Below are positions 34,295 to 43,069 of a stretch of 47,848 nucleotides of DNA, in pieces. The position numbers and the translations under genes are program-made. This DNA is from CAZIPN01 sp964541225 (GTDB lineage Bacteria > Actinomycetota > Coriobacteriia > Anaerosomatales > JAAXUF01), in contig CAZIPN010000015.1 of assembly GCA_964541225.1 (NCBI GenBank), forward strand, positions 1 to 47,848. The letters are read 5' to 3'. Below the pieces are notes generated by a model, which was given only the letters and a program-made list of their open reading frames with translations, was not told the origin of the DNA and searched no databases. Numbering within the stretch: the stretch's first letter is position 1; every line of letters begins with the position of its first letter.

Positions 34295-35350
34295 GTGGGC
34301 AATGTGGTTGTCGGCACATGCTCGTGGACTGACAAGACGATGATCGAGCGGTGGTATCCGAAGGGCGTCAGCACACCCGAAGCTCGGTTGCGCTACTACG
34401 CCGCGCGTTTCGACACCGTCGAAGTCGACTCCACGTTCTACGGACTGCCGAGGCCTGACGTCGCCCAGCACTGGGCCGAGCGCACGCCGGACGGCTTCAC
34501 GTTCCACATCAAGGCGTATGGACTCATGACCGGTCACGACGTTGACGAGCGCTCGCTGCATCCGGATCTGCGCGACTTCGACTATGAAGTCACTGGTCGT
34601 GGCCGTGTGCGCCACCCCGAGGAACGAATGTACGAGCGCGCCTTCGAGCTCTTCCTTGAGGGCATCGAGCCACTGAGGCGCGGCCACAAGATGGGCGGCG
34701 TGCTCATGCAGTATCCGCCGTACTTCACGGCCGCCGACAAAGAGCACGAGCATCGCAACCTCGAGCGCATTGAACGTGCCGTTGACCTGCTCAAGCCGCT
34801 GCCCGTCTTTGTGGAGTTCCGGCACTCGTCGTGGGTCGAAGGCCCACAGCTCGAGCGCACCATGCGCTTCCTGTCCGATCGCTTCCTGACGTACGTCGCC
34901 GTCGACGAGCCGCACATCCCGGGTGCACACGTCATGCCGCCCGTGACGGCGCCCACGTCTCCGCTGGGCTATGTGCGCTTCCACGGGCGAAATGCGGGCA
35001 TGTGGAACGCGCGCACTGTCTCGGCGGCGGAGCGCTTTGACTATCTGTACTCACCCGCAGAACTGGAGGAGTGGAGTTCACCCATCCACGGACTTGCCGA
35101 GGAGACCGAGCGCACCTGGGTGATGTTCAACAACTGCCGATACGACTACGCGCCACGCAACGCGCGCGAGATGGCCGAGATCCTCGCTGATGTGGTAGCG
35201 CCGAGGCTGGCCGGATTCGGCGAGAGTGACGGGGTCGCGTCAGAAGAGGGTTGCAGCACGAGCGGCGAAACGGAGTCGTCTGGGCCGGTGCACCATGATG
35301 GGAACCCGGAATCGCCAAGCGACTCCGGGTTCACTGATACGCTGTTCTAG
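34295..35350 (+). CDS. DUF72 family protein (YecE-like)
   Basis: A 351-residue TIM-barrel-like protein of unknown function. Family features seen: VVVGTCSWTD near the start, WYPKGVSTPEARLRYYAARF, VEVDSTFYGLP, VLMQYPPYF, VFVEFRHSSW, YVRFHGRN and VMFNNCRYDYAPRNA. The C-terminal 40 residues are a Ser/Glu/Gly-rich tail beyond the family. The start GTG 34295 follows AAGGAG by about seven bases; the longer frame upstream has no ribosome site. The next gene, a response regulator, begins 28 bases later, so they may share a transcript. Confidence 0.88.
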   Translation: MGNVVVGTCSWTDKTMIERWYPKGVSTPEARLRYYAARFDTVEVDSTFYGLPRPDVAQHWAERTPDGFTFHIKAYGLMTGHDVDERSLHPDLRDFDYEVTGRGRVRHPEERMYERAFELFLEGIEPLRRGHKMGGVLMQYPPYFTAADKEHEHRNLERIERAVDLLKPLPVFVEFRHSSWVEGPQLERTMRFLSDRFLTYVAVDEPHIPGAHVMPPVTAPTSPLGYVRFHGRNAGMWNARTVSAAERFDYLYSPAELEEWSSPIHGLAEETERTWVMFNNCRYDYAPRNAREMAEILADVVAPRLAGFGESDGVASEEGCSTSGETESSGPVHHDGNPESPSDSGFTDTLF

Positions 35351-35378
35351 ATGCCATCGAGTGACTGGAGTCGTGAAG

Positions 35379-36083
35379 GTGGCCAAAGTCCTTGTCGTCG
35401 ACGATGAAGCGAACATTCGCGACTTGGTGAACCTGTACCTTACGTCAGCCGGGTTTGACGTCGAGTTCGCTGCCACTGGTGATGAAGCGGTCGACAAAGC
35501 GCGTTCCATCGCCCCCGACGCGATCGTGCTCGACGTCATGTTGCCTGGTCTTCCTGGCGACGAAGTCGCCAAGCGAGTGCGCGAGTTCTCCAGTGTCCCA
35601 ATTGTGATGCTCACCGCTCGTGATGCCGAGATGGACAAGGTCGCGCTTCTTGAAGCCGGGGCTGACGACTACGTGGTCAAGCCCTTCTCACCTCCCGAAC
35701 TCGTCGCTCGCGTGCGTGCACTTCTGCGGCGCGCGGGAGTGAGCGAGGGCGCCGTTGCTGGCTCGATTGTGGCGCGGGCGGTGGAACTCGGTGGCTTGCG
35801 CGTCGATCCCTCCACACGCGAGGTGAGCGTGGATAGCCAGCCAGTCACCCTCACTGCCCGCGAATTCGATCTACTCCTTGCGATGGCGGCTCGGCCAGGC
35901 GTCGTGTTCAGCCGTGAGCAGCTGCTTGACGCCGCAGTGGGATTCTCGGGCTTCGCCGAGGCGCGAGGAGTCGACGTTCACGTGCGTCACCTTCGTGAGA
36001 AGCTCGGCGATGACGCCGCTCACCCGCGCTTCATCGAGACGGTGCGCGGAGTCGGCTATCGCGTCCGGCGGAATGCGCGTTGA
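35379..36083 (+). CDS. OmpR/PhoB-type response regulator
   Basis: A 234-residue transcription factor. The receiver domain has the acidic pair (VLVVDDEANIRD), the phosphoacceptor Asp in IVLDVMLPG, TARD, and the conserved Lys in VVKPFSPPEL. The winged-helix output domain has LTAREFDLLLAMAARPGVVFSREQLL-type sequence (seen in two parts) and ends HPRFIETVRGVGYRVR. GTG 35379 is chosen because GGAG lies eight bases upstream; an upstream GTG (35373) is too close to it. The histidine kinase gene overlaps its stop by four bases, so they form a pair. Signal and targets unknown. Confidence 0.92.
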   Translation: MAKVLVVDDEANIRDLVNLYLTSAGFDVEFAATGDEAVDKARSIAPDAIVLDVMLPGLPGDEVAKRVREFSSVPIVMLTARDAEMDKVALLEAGADDYVVKPFSPPELVARVRALLRRAGVSEGAVAGSIVARAVELGGLRVDPSTREVSVDSQPVTLTAREFDLLLAMAARPGVVFSREQLLDAAVGFSGFAEARGVDVHVRHLREKLGDDAAHPRFIETVRGVGYRVRRNAR

Positions 36084-37501
36084 GCGCGCCCGCCGACCCA
36101 CCCGTCCGCGACCCGAAGCCCGCGCGTCCGATCGCGACACGCGCACGGCTCTACTTGGTTGGGGCCGCGCTCATCGCACTCGTCGCCGCCCTCGGGGTCT
36201 TTGCTCTCGGCTGGTCGCTGTATGCGGTTCAGCAGCGCACCGACACGCTGGCTCGGCAGGTCTCGGCGCTGGCGAAAGGACAGGCCGTCGCCGCCCGCTC
36301 AGGAGCGGCCCCGACTGCGGCGAGCGCACGGCTCTTCAAGGTCGAAGCTGGGCTGATCGGCGCGGCCCTGTTCGTCACCGACGAAAGCGGCAACGTCGAG
36401 CAGTCCACGCTTGCCACAGCGCAGGCATCGCTGCCCATCGACAAGGTGTCGCGGGAATCAGCCGCAGGCACCGCGAGCGGCATTCTGCGCAACGCCTCGG
36501 GCGTCCGAGTGCTCGCGGTCATGGCTCCGATCGATGCGACCCATCGCCTCGTGGCCGTGCAGGGTCTTGCCGAGATTCGCGCAGCATACGCTGGCATGCT
36601 GGCCATCGCTGCGGTCGCCCTGGCGGCGGCCGCGCTCGTTGCCTACGTCGCAGGCGGATTGCTCGCCCGCAGGTTAGCCGCACCTCTCACCCGGCTCAAA
36701 GGCGCCGCCGAGGAAGTCGCCGCTGGTGGCTTCGGTGCGCAAGTTGCCGAGGAGGGCGACGCGGAAACCACCTCCCTCGCACGCTCCTTCAATCGCATGT
36801 CGAGACGAGTGGCCGACGCCTACTCGGCTCAGGAAGCGTTTGTCGGCGACGTGTCGCACGAGATTCGCACACCGCTCACGTCGATTCGCGGGTTTGCCGA
36901 GGCGATGCTTGATGGCACGATCTCGGATCCGTCGCGGCAGTCCCACGCGCTTCAGGTCATCTACGACGAAGCAGGGCGCATCGGCGAGGTCACCGACGCG
37001 CTGCTCACCCTCTCCTCGCTTGATGCCGGTGCCGTGGCGCTCGCCGCGGAGCCCGTGGATGTGGTGGCACTTGCCGACGCACTTCGCGCTCGCTTCACGC
37101 GCACTGCCGAGACAGCAGGCGTTGCCCTTGAGATCGCGCTGGTTGACCAGCCGCTTGCCGATCCCAGCCGACTGCTCCAGTCACTCTCGGCGCTCGTTGC
37201 AAATGCCATTGCCCATACGCCGTCAGGGGGACGCGTGAGAGTGAGTTCGCACGTCGAAGGAGTGCTGTGGCAGGTGCGAGTCGAGGACTCAGGGCCAGGC
37301 ATCCCCGCCGACAAGCGACGGGACGTATTCGGCAGATTCACGCGGCTCGATTCCTCACGTTCAGCCGACGGCGGGGGAGCTGGTCTCGGCCTGGCCATTT
37401 GCAAACGGCTCATCGAGTTGATGGGTGGGACGATCGATGTGCAAGACAGCGAACTGGGTGGAGCTCTCTTCGTCGTGCGGCTGCCTTCAGGACGTGCCTG
37501 A
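36080..37501 (+). CDS. Sensor histidine kinase
   Basis: Membrane kinase paired with the preceding regulator; 473 residues. One transmembrane helix near residues 22-46 and a second near 171-195 flank an extracellular sensor of about 120 residues. A HAMP linker follows, then the HisKA motif FVGDVSHEIRTPLTSI, an N box (LVANAIAHTP), G1 (VEDSGPGIP) and G2 (GGGAGLGLAICKRL). The start is TTG 36080 inside the regulator's stop (TTGA), giving translational coupling. The sensor domain shows no motif I recognise, so the stimulus is unknown. Confidence 0.92.
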   Translation: MSAPADPPVRDPKPARPIATRARLYLVGAALIALVAALGVFALGWSLYAVQQRTDTLARQVSALAKGQAVAARSGAAPTAASARLFKVEAGLIGAALFVTDESGNVEQSTLATAQASLPIDKVSRESAAGTASGILRNASGVRVLAVMAPIDATHRLVAVQGLAEIRAAYAGMLAIAAVALAAAALVAYVAGGLLARRLAAPLTRLKGAAEEVAAGGFGAQVAEEGDAETTSLARSFNRMSRRVADAYSAQEAFVGDVSHEIRTPLTSIRGFAEAMLDGTISDPSRQSHALQVIYDEAGRIGEVTDALLTLSSLDAGAVALAAEPVDVVALADALRARFTRTAETAGVALEIALVDQPLADPSRLLQSLSALVANAIAHTPSGGRVRVSSHVEGVLWQVRVEDSGPGIPADKRRDVFGRFTRLDSSRSADGGGAGLGLAICKRLIELMGGTIDVQDSELGGALFVVRLPSGRA

Positions 37502-37601
37502 GAACGCGGCTCAACCGAAACTCAACACGGCCCCAACTGCCACGCAACACGGGCGAACGATACTCGGCATGTAGGGTGCTTCGAGAAGAGAGGTGCAGAC
37601 G

Positions 37602-38162
37602 ATGATCTCGAGAAAGAACATCCTGGCCACGGGAGTGGCTGCAGCAATTGTCGCTACCGTGGCGATTCCTTCCGCCGCATTGGCGCTGCCCGGTGTTCGA
37701 CTCGGTGTTGCGCGTTCTGCCGCGTCAACAGGGACGGTCGTGCAGGCGCTTCGGCAGCGGGTGGCCACCGCGCTTGAGAACCGAGTGGTCCTCGCGCTCC
37801 AGCGTCGCAAGGCACGATTTGACGCAGCGGCGGGCCGGATCGACCAGCGCATCACGAAGGTGAGCGGTCTCGCCGACAAGGTAGCGGCCACCGGAGGCGA
37901 CGTTTCGGCGGCGCGCGCGTCGCTGGCTCAGGCGCGGTCGTATCTGTCGCAAGCTGAGAGCACTGAGAGCCAGGCGGTTGCCGCATTCAAGGCGGTGCCG
38001 AGTGCTACGAACAAGCGGCAGGCGTTCATCTCGGCACGGGAGACGGGACATCAGGCAGGGCAGCAGCTGCGCCAGGCTCGGTCGTCGCTGCTTGCGGCCA
38101 TCAAGCAGCTGCGTACGGCGGTAGCTCAAGCTAGGGCGTCGTCGTCAAGCGGGGGGCAGTAG
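37602..38162 (+). CDS. Secreted helical protein of unknown function
   Basis: About 186 residues. An N-terminal signal peptide (ILATGVAAAIVATVAIPSAA then ALA) is followed by Ala/Arg/Gln-rich helices with heptad-like spacing and no Cys, so a coiled-coil envelope protein is likely. I do not recognise a family. ATG 37602 follows GAGAGGTG at good spacing; GTG 37593 is an alternative. It sits just after the two-component system and before a lipoprotein gene, so these may be targets or a small envelope operon. No catalytic motif seen. Confidence 0.7.
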   Translation: MISRKNILATGVAAAIVATVAIPSAALALPGVRLGVARSAASTGTVVQALRQRVATALENRVVLALQRRKARFDAAAGRIDQRITKVSGLADKVAATGGDVSAARASLAQARSYLSQAESTESQAVAAFKAVPSATNKRQAFISARETGHQAGQQLRQARSSLLAAIKQLRTAVAQARASSSSGGQ

Positions 38163-38164
38163 TG

Positions 38165-38494
38165 ATGGCCAGTCGCGTCGCGAAACTGACGCTGGCCGTC
38201 GCGCTTGTGTTGGTAGCCGCGTACGCCGCAGGGTGCGGACGTCGCGCCACGATGGGGACGTCAACGTCCCCATCGGCCGAGACATCGCAGAGTGTTGTGG
38301 CCTCGCAGTCCACCTCGGCGAGCGGCGCGGCGACGACGCCCTCGGCGGGGGCGTCCACCAGCTCGCGCGGCACGCTGTCGGCGAGTGACGCGGCGGCTAT
38401 CGACGCGCAGCTCTCGGCAATCGAGAACCAGCTGAACACGACCGACATGCCTTCGGACAGCGATTTCGACAGCATAGGGGACGGACTGCAGTAG
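38165..38494 (+). CDS. Small Ser/Thr-rich lipoprotein
   Basis: A 109-residue protein with a lipoprotein signal peptide (LTLAVALVLVAAYAAGC), where Cys would be lipidated, then a low-complexity Ser/Thr/Ala linker and a short C-terminal helix containing AAIDAQLSAIENQLN. It begins two bases after the upstream gene's stop; GTG 38162 is an alternative start overlapping that stop. Function unknown. Close spacing suggests co-expression with the preceding secreted protein. Confidence 0.68.
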   Translation: MASRVAKLTLAVALVLVAAYAAGCGRRATMGTSTSPSAETSQSVVASQSTSASGAATTPSAGASTSSRGTLSASDAAAIDAQLSAIENQLNTTDMPSDSDFDSIGDGLQ

Positions 38495-38529
38495 GATAGT
38501 CGGCGAGACCGATTCGCCGAGGAGCTGAT

Positions 38530-39189
38530 GTGTTCCACTTGTGGTACTTGCCCGAACCCGGGTTCTCGCTGTGGCCATGTGCCGTGCTGCTGCTCATCTT
38601 CATCCCGGTGTCGATATGGCACGACCGCAACTGGAAGAGAACGCTCTCACAGTACGCGCAGGTACGGGCCGAAGCCGGGGCAAGCGATCCCGATTGGCCC
38701 ACGCCGGGCTTGGCACGGATGATGGGGGTGCAGCCCTGGCTCGTGCTATCGGTCACGGGTTTGCTCGCCATCGTGACGGGGATTGTAACGTGGGCTGCAG
38801 CACTGTGGCCCGAGCGTCCAGCCGGTTTCGAGCTGCCGATCAATCCCTTCGACCTCCCGTACCTATGGACGTGCATCGTTGCCGCAACGGCTGCTGTGAT
38901 TGCGGGCCTTGCGATTGGTTTGGACGCGTGGCGTTCGCCGTGGGCGCGAGTTGCTCGCAAGGTGCGGCGTGCGATCTACGCCTCCGCTGAGAAGCGTGAA
39001 CGCTTGTTTGCCGAGGCACTCGCTGCCGACCCGGGGATCGTCTCGGCAGACGCGCTGCCTCCCGCTGGGCCGGGTGAGGACTCCGATGGCGCTGCTCAGC
39101 GCGACGCACCAGAGTCCGCGCAGGCCCCCGGGCACGATTCCGAGCGCCCTTCAGGGCAGGATTCCGAGCGGAGTTCGTTTCGACTGTGA
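38530..39189 (+). CDS. Membrane protein of unknown function
   Basis: A 219-residue protein with three hydrophobic segments (LWPCAVLLLIFIPVSIW, WLVLSVTGLLAIVTGIVTWA, and LWTCIVAATAAVIAGLAIGL). A basic cytoplasmic-looking stretch (RVARKVRRAIYASAEKRERL) and a charged, low-complexity C-terminal tail follow, with two near-copies of DSERPSGQ/DSERSS. No recognised domain. GTG 38530 has AGGAG five bases upstream, and a small hairpin (CGGCGA ... TCGCCG) precedes that site. Gap to the lipoprotein gene is 35 bases. Confidence 0.7.
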   Translation: MFHLWYLPEPGFSLWPCAVLLLIFIPVSIWHDRNWKRTLSQYAQVRAEAGASDPDWPTPGLARMMGVQPWLVLSVTGLLAIVTGIVTWAAALWPERPAGFELPINPFDLPYLWTCIVAATAAVIAGLAIGLDAWRSPWARVARKVRRAIYASAEKRERLFAEALAADPGIVSADALPPAGPGEDSDGAAQRDAPESAQAPGHDSERPSGQDSERSSFRL

Positions 39190-39261
39190 CGGGTTGAGGA
39201 GACCCGGGGCGACAGTGCCCCCGAGGCCGTTGGTATCCCAAGGTCAGGCCGTCGGCGACTA

Positions 39262-39290
39262 TGGACAATGCAGAGACCGGCAGGTAGAAT
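39262..39290 (+). promoter_or_regulatory. Promoter of tRNA-Asp
   Basis: TGGACA (39262-39267), a 17-base spacer and TAGAAT (39285-39290) form a near-consensus housekeeping promoter. It places the start of transcription about 30 bases before the tRNA. Confidence 0.65.
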
Positions 39291-39326
39291 CCCGTTCGCT
39301 GTCCGCTCTTCGCGGATACCCCAAAT

Positions 39327-39403
39327 GGGGGTGTAGCTCAGCTGGTTAGAGCGCTGGCCTGTCAAGCCAGAGGTCGCGGGTTCGAGCCCCGTCACTCCCG
39401 CCA
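39327..39403 (+). tRNA. tRNA-Asp (GTC anticodon)
   Basis: A full cloverleaf can be drawn. The acceptor stem pairs GGGGGTG with CACTCCC (one G-T pair), the D arm is AGCTCAGCTGGTTAGAGC, the anticodon arm CTGGCCTGTCAAGCCAG carries GTC, and the T arm is CGGGTTCGAGCCCCG. The discriminator is G and CCA is encoded. It has its own promoter and terminator. Confidence 0.97.
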
Positions 39404-39417
39404 CATGGACCATCGCG

Positions 39418-39443
39418 AGCCGCCTTCGTGGGCGGCTTGTTTC
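39418..39443 (+). terminator. Terminator after tRNA-Asp
   Basis: AGCCGCC-TTCGTG-GGCGGCT (7-bp stem) followed by TGTTTC, 15 bases after the tRNA. Confidence 0.7.
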
Positions 39444-39627
39444 GTCCCCTCCGTCGCCGCGCCACCGCGCAGAGACGTCGATTCACTCGTGGCCAACGGC
39501 CCCTTCGGCCACCTTCAATTGCCGACAAACGCTAATGCTCCCGCCTTTGGCTGCCGTTCTATAAGGTGGTGATGGGACGCATCTCGCGATGCGCCTCGCT
39601 TTTTCGTCGTTCGGATAGGACGTGGTC

Positions 39628-40806
39628 ATGGCTCAGACGAGCCGGGCGAGTGCCGAATCTGCCGCAAAATCGAAAACCACAAAAACGGTGCCGCGAACGA
39701 CCGTCTCCCAGCGGATCAGGGCTGCGCGCTCTGGACCTGCGCCGCTTGCCGTCGACGTGCTGGTGATCGGGAATTCCACCAGAACCATCGCGTCGCTGGG
39801 AGCAGCACTTCACGTGCTCGATCTCACGAGCAGAGTCACCCCCACGCTGGAAGAGGTCCTCGCCCTGAGTGCGCGCGACTTGCCACAGCTCATCGTTGTT
39901 GATGATGAGGCGGCGAGCATTGATGCGATTGAGGTAGTGGGCCGCGTCCGCACCAACGTCCGACTGCGCGACATCCCGGTCATCCTGCTGAGCGCGATCG
40001 CCGAGACCAGCCGCAAAGTCGAGGCCTTCTCGGCAGGAGTCGTCGACTACGTCTGCGTGCCGACAGAGATGGACGAACTCGTGGCCCGCGTCCTGACGCA
40101 CGTTCGGCTGCGCCGAGCCCAGCTTGAAAGCGAGCTGCACAGCCGCAGGCTTGAGGCGTTCGTACTCGAGCAGGTCAGCGAGATCACCGACTCGCAGATG
40201 GCGACGATACTGGCGCTCGCCAAGCTCGCCGAGTCACGCGATGACCAGACCGGCGGGCACCTTGAGCGCGTGCAGCAGCACTGTCGTCTGCTGGCGACGA
40301 AACTGTCGGAGGAACCGCGGTTCGGCATCATTGATCACACATTCATCGACAACATCGAGTACGCGAGCGCGCTTCATGACATCGGCAAGGTGGCCATAAG
40401 CGACCTCATTCTGCTCAAGCCCGCCGAACTCACGGAAGAGGAGTTCGAGCAGATGAAGATGCACACCGTGCTCGGGGCGCAAACACTCGAAGCTGTCAGC
40501 AGCGAGTATCCGAACAACGACTTCATTGCGATGGGCATCAAGATCGCCCGCTGGCACCATGAGCGTTGGGACGGCGCGGGCTATCCGGATGGACTCGCGG
40601 GTGAGGACATTCCACTCCCAGCCCGCATCATGGCGGTTGCAGACGTCTACGATGCTCTGACCTCGCAGCGCAGCTACAAGCGGTCGTTCTCACATGCCGA
40701 GAGCCGCGAGATCATCGTCGCGCAAAGTGGCTCTCAGTTCGATCCGGATGTGGTCAAGACGTTCATCGCAGTCCAAGAGCAGTTCTTGCGAAGCTGCGGA
40801 GTCTGA
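39628..40806 (+). CDS. HD-GYP domain protein with a degenerate receiver
   Basis: A 392-residue putative cyclic-di-GMP phosphodiesterase. The N-terminal domain has receiver-like spacing but lacks the acidic pair (VLVIGNS in place of VLVVDDE) and the conserved Lys (DYVCVPTEMDEL). Asp is kept in LIVVDDE. The C-terminal HD-GYP domain looks intact: HLERVQQHC, ALHDIGKVAISD, MKMHTVLGA, HHERWDGAGYPDGL, IPLPARIMAVADVYDAL. ATG 39628 follows AGGACGTGGTC. In the leader, hairpin CGCATC-TCGC-GATGCG (39578-39593) lies shortly before a TTTTT run, possibly an attenuator. Confidence 0.9.
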   Translation: MAQTSRASAESAAKSKTTKTVPRTTVSQRIRAARSGPAPLAVDVLVIGNSTRTIASLGAALHVLDLTSRVTPTLEEVLALSARDLPQLIVVDDEAASIDAIEVVGRVRTNVRLRDIPVILLSAIAETSRKVEAFSAGVVDYVCVPTEMDELVARVLTHVRLRRAQLESELHSRRLEAFVLEQVSEITDSQMATILALAKLAESRDDQTGGHLERVQQHCRLLATKLSEEPRFGIIDHTFIDNIEYASALHDIGKVAISDLILLKPAELTEEEFEQMKMHTVLGAQTLEAVSSEYPNNDFIAMGIKIARWHHERWDGAGYPDGLAGEDIPLPARIMAVADVYDALTSQRSYKRSFSHAESREIIVAQSGSQFDPDVVKTFIAVQEQFLRSCGV

Positions 40807-40919
40807 CGCCAACCGCGGCGCGCGGTACTCTACAACCATGCGGTTTCGCGTGGACTTTGGACGCGCGTGTCGGTGCTGCGAGCCGCCGCCCCACTGCCGA
40901 GAGTCGAGGAATCTCACGC

Positions 40920-41375
40920 ATGACCACGCTCTTCATCGACGCCGACGCATGCCCGGTGACGCGAGAAGCCATCGATGCCGCCCGATCGCTCGGCCTGCCG
41001 GTGACGCTCGTGGCCAACGGCACGCAGAACCTGGGACGCTACACCAGACGCTCAGGCGTCGAGGCGATTCAGGTGAGCTCGGGGGCGGACGCCGCCGATT
41101 TCGCGGTCGTCGAACGATTGCAGCCGGGCGACGTGGTGGTCACGCAAGATATCGGACTTGCGGCCATGGTTCTTGGTCGAGGCGCCTTTGCTCTCAGTCC
41201 CCGAGGCCGCGTCTTTCACCTCGCGACGATAGATGCGGAACTCCTGGTTCGCCACGAGGAGAAGAAGTTGCGTCGGGCTGGCGGAAGACACGGTGGGCCC
41301 CGAGCCTTCACCGATGAGGATAGGGAGCGCTTCTCCGAGGTCCTTGGCCGGACGCTACGTCAAGCGTTGGCGTAG
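40920..41375 (+). CDS. YaiI/YqxD family (DUF188) protein
   Basis: A 151-residue PIN-like protein of unknown function. The family N-terminus MTTLFIDADACPVTREAI is clear, and VVTQDIGLAAMVLGRGAFALSPRG and RHGGPRAFTDEDRERF follow, as in YaiI. ATG 40920 has GAGGAA eight bases upstream; the longer open frame has none. A nuclease or RNA role has been suggested for PIN-like folds but is not shown for this family. It stands alone between the HD-GYP and polyferredoxin genes. Confidence 0.9.
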   Translation: MTTLFIDADACPVTREAIDAARSLGLPVTLVANGTQNLGRYTRRSGVEAIQVSSGADAADFAVVERLQPGDVVVTQDIGLAAMVLGRGAFALSPRGRVFHLATIDAELLVRHEEKKLRRAGGRHGGPRAFTDEDRERFSEVLGRTLRQALA

Positions 41376-41496
41376 CGGGAGTCCAGGTGGGCCTCGGACT
41401 TGCTATCGTGTCAAGCGGGAGTTCACGCACCCAAGGTCAAGCAGGTCGTGACCTCGGCAACAGCTTTGCGACTGATGTGGTGGTGGCCGGAATCGA

Positions 41497-42945
41497 ATGA
41501 GCTGGTCTCGCGTACGCAGGGTCGTCCAAGTACTTGTACTCATAACGTATCTCGCTCTGACGCTGGCCGCGCTCGGTTGGGGTGCGGACTGGATGCCGGG
41601 CACTATCTTCTCGCGCTTGGATCCGCTGGTCGGCCTCTCCTCGATGATCGCGTCGAGGACGTTCATCGCTTTTTGGGCGGCTGCGGGAATCACGATTGCT
41701 TTGTCCGTGGTGTTCGGCCGAGCCTGGTGCGGCTGGGTCTGTCCGGTGGGTGCCCTGATCGATTTGATGCCGGCTCGACGCCGCAAGGGCGACAAGCGCC
41801 TCTCCCGAGGTTGGCAGCTCGGCAAGTACGTAGTGCTCGTCGCGGTTCTGGGCGCCGCGGTTCTCGGCAGTCTCGGGCCGATGATTCTCGATCCGATCAC
41901 CATCATCACGCGACCGCTTCAAGAAATCGTGAGACCGATGATGGGCGCCGATGCGGTCTCTCACAACGCCGGTGCTGGCCTGGGTCGGTTGGCGGTGCGC
42001 GAAGTCGCATTCCTGTCGCTCCTACCCCTTGCGTTCGCGCTGGCGCTCAACGCAATTGATCGTCGCTTCTGGTGTCGCAGCTTCTGCCCGCTGGGCGGGC
42101 TGCTCGCTCTCATCTCGCTGTCTCCAGGGATTCGTCGGCAGGTCAAGAGCGAGGAGTGCACGTCGTGCGGGAAGTGCTCCGAGGCATGCCCGACCAATGC
42201 GATCAACCGCGAAGATGGCTGGACCTCGAATGTGACCGACTGCGTGGTGTGCATGTCGTGCGTGGATGCGTGTCCGACGCATGCCAGTCGGTTTCCCCTC
42301 AAGCCATCGCCCGAGTTCGTGCCTCCACACAACCCCGAGAGGCGCGATGCGCTTGTCGCCATGGGAGCGACAGGTGCCGCGCTTGGGGTCGCGATGTTGC
42401 CGAAGGCTATCAGGGAGAAGGAGACGATTCTGCGTCCTCCGGCCACGTCCGAGGAGCGCCTGGCGGAGCTGTGCGTACGCTGTGGTGCGTGCTACGCAAC
42501 GTGTCCCACGGGTGTCTTGCGACCCAGCATCTCCTTCACGTCGGTGGCCGGACCATGGACGCCAATGCTCGACGAGCGTCCTGCATATTGCACGCGCGGC
42601 TGCAACAAGTGCGCGACTCAATGTCCTACCGATGCGATTCACACTCCGGACGAGGTCGAGAAGGTCGCGTGGCACGTCGGACAGGTTGCGAAGGTTCACG
42701 AGGGCATGTGTCAGGCGTGGGCGCGTGGTCATGAGTGCATGAAGTGCCAGGAGGCATGCCCGATCGCTGGGGCCCTCAAAGGGATTCCACGTCCAAGCAC
42801 CGCGATCGTGAAGAGCAGTAAGCCCGTCCTCGTTCCAGTCGTTGACGCAAGCCTGTGCATCGGCTGCAATCTGTGTTCGACAAAGTGCCCCGTGCACCCG
42901 CCCGCCATTGGTGTTGGCACCCGCAATGTGGGTATGGGCGAGTAG
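41497..42945 (+). CDS. NapH-NapG-like membrane polyferredoxin fusion
   Basis: A 482-residue membrane electron-transfer protein. Residues 1-210 carry about four or five helices with the NapH/NosR-type motifs WCGWVCPVGALIDL and WCRSFCPLGGLLAL. Then come ferredoxin motifs CTSCGKCSEACP and CVVCMSCVDACP. An internal RRDALVAMGATGAALG segment resembles the twin-arginine start of NapG-type proteins and is followed by four more Cys motifs (CVRCGACYATCP, CTRGCNKCATQCP, CMKCQEACP, CIGCNLCSTKCP). So a NapH-like and a NapG-like protein appear fused. No nitrate, nitrous-oxide or other terminal reductase is nearby, so the partner is unknown. Confidence 0.85.
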   Translation: MSWSRVRRVVQVLVLITYLALTLAALGWGADWMPGTIFSRLDPLVGLSSMIASRTFIAFWAAAGITIALSVVFGRAWCGWVCPVGALIDLMPARRRKGDKRLSRGWQLGKYVVLVAVLGAAVLGSLGPMILDPITIITRPLQEIVRPMMGADAVSHNAGAGLGRLAVREVAFLSLLPLAFALALNAIDRRFWCRSFCPLGGLLALISLSPGIRRQVKSEECTSCGKCSEACPTNAINREDGWTSNVTDCVVCMSCVDACPTHASRFPLKPSPEFVPPHNPERRDALVAMGATGAALGVAMLPKAIREKETILRPPATSEERLAELCVRCGACYATCPTGVLRPSISFTSVAGPWTPMLDERPAYCTRGCNKCATQCPTDAIHTPDEVEKVAWHVGQVAKVHEGMCQAWARGHECMKCQEACPIAGALKGIPRPSTAIVKSSKPVLVPVVDASLCIGCNLCSTKCPVHPPAIGVGTRNVGMGE

Positions 42946-43069
42946 CTGCTACAGTGTCGTCGCCCTGGCGGGACGGTTCGTCGTCGTTCGCGTGTCGGGG
43001 TGTTCGTGAGGGCACGGGTACCTTCATACTGTCCGGACTGCGAAGACGATGGACCGCGGGGGTTGCGAC

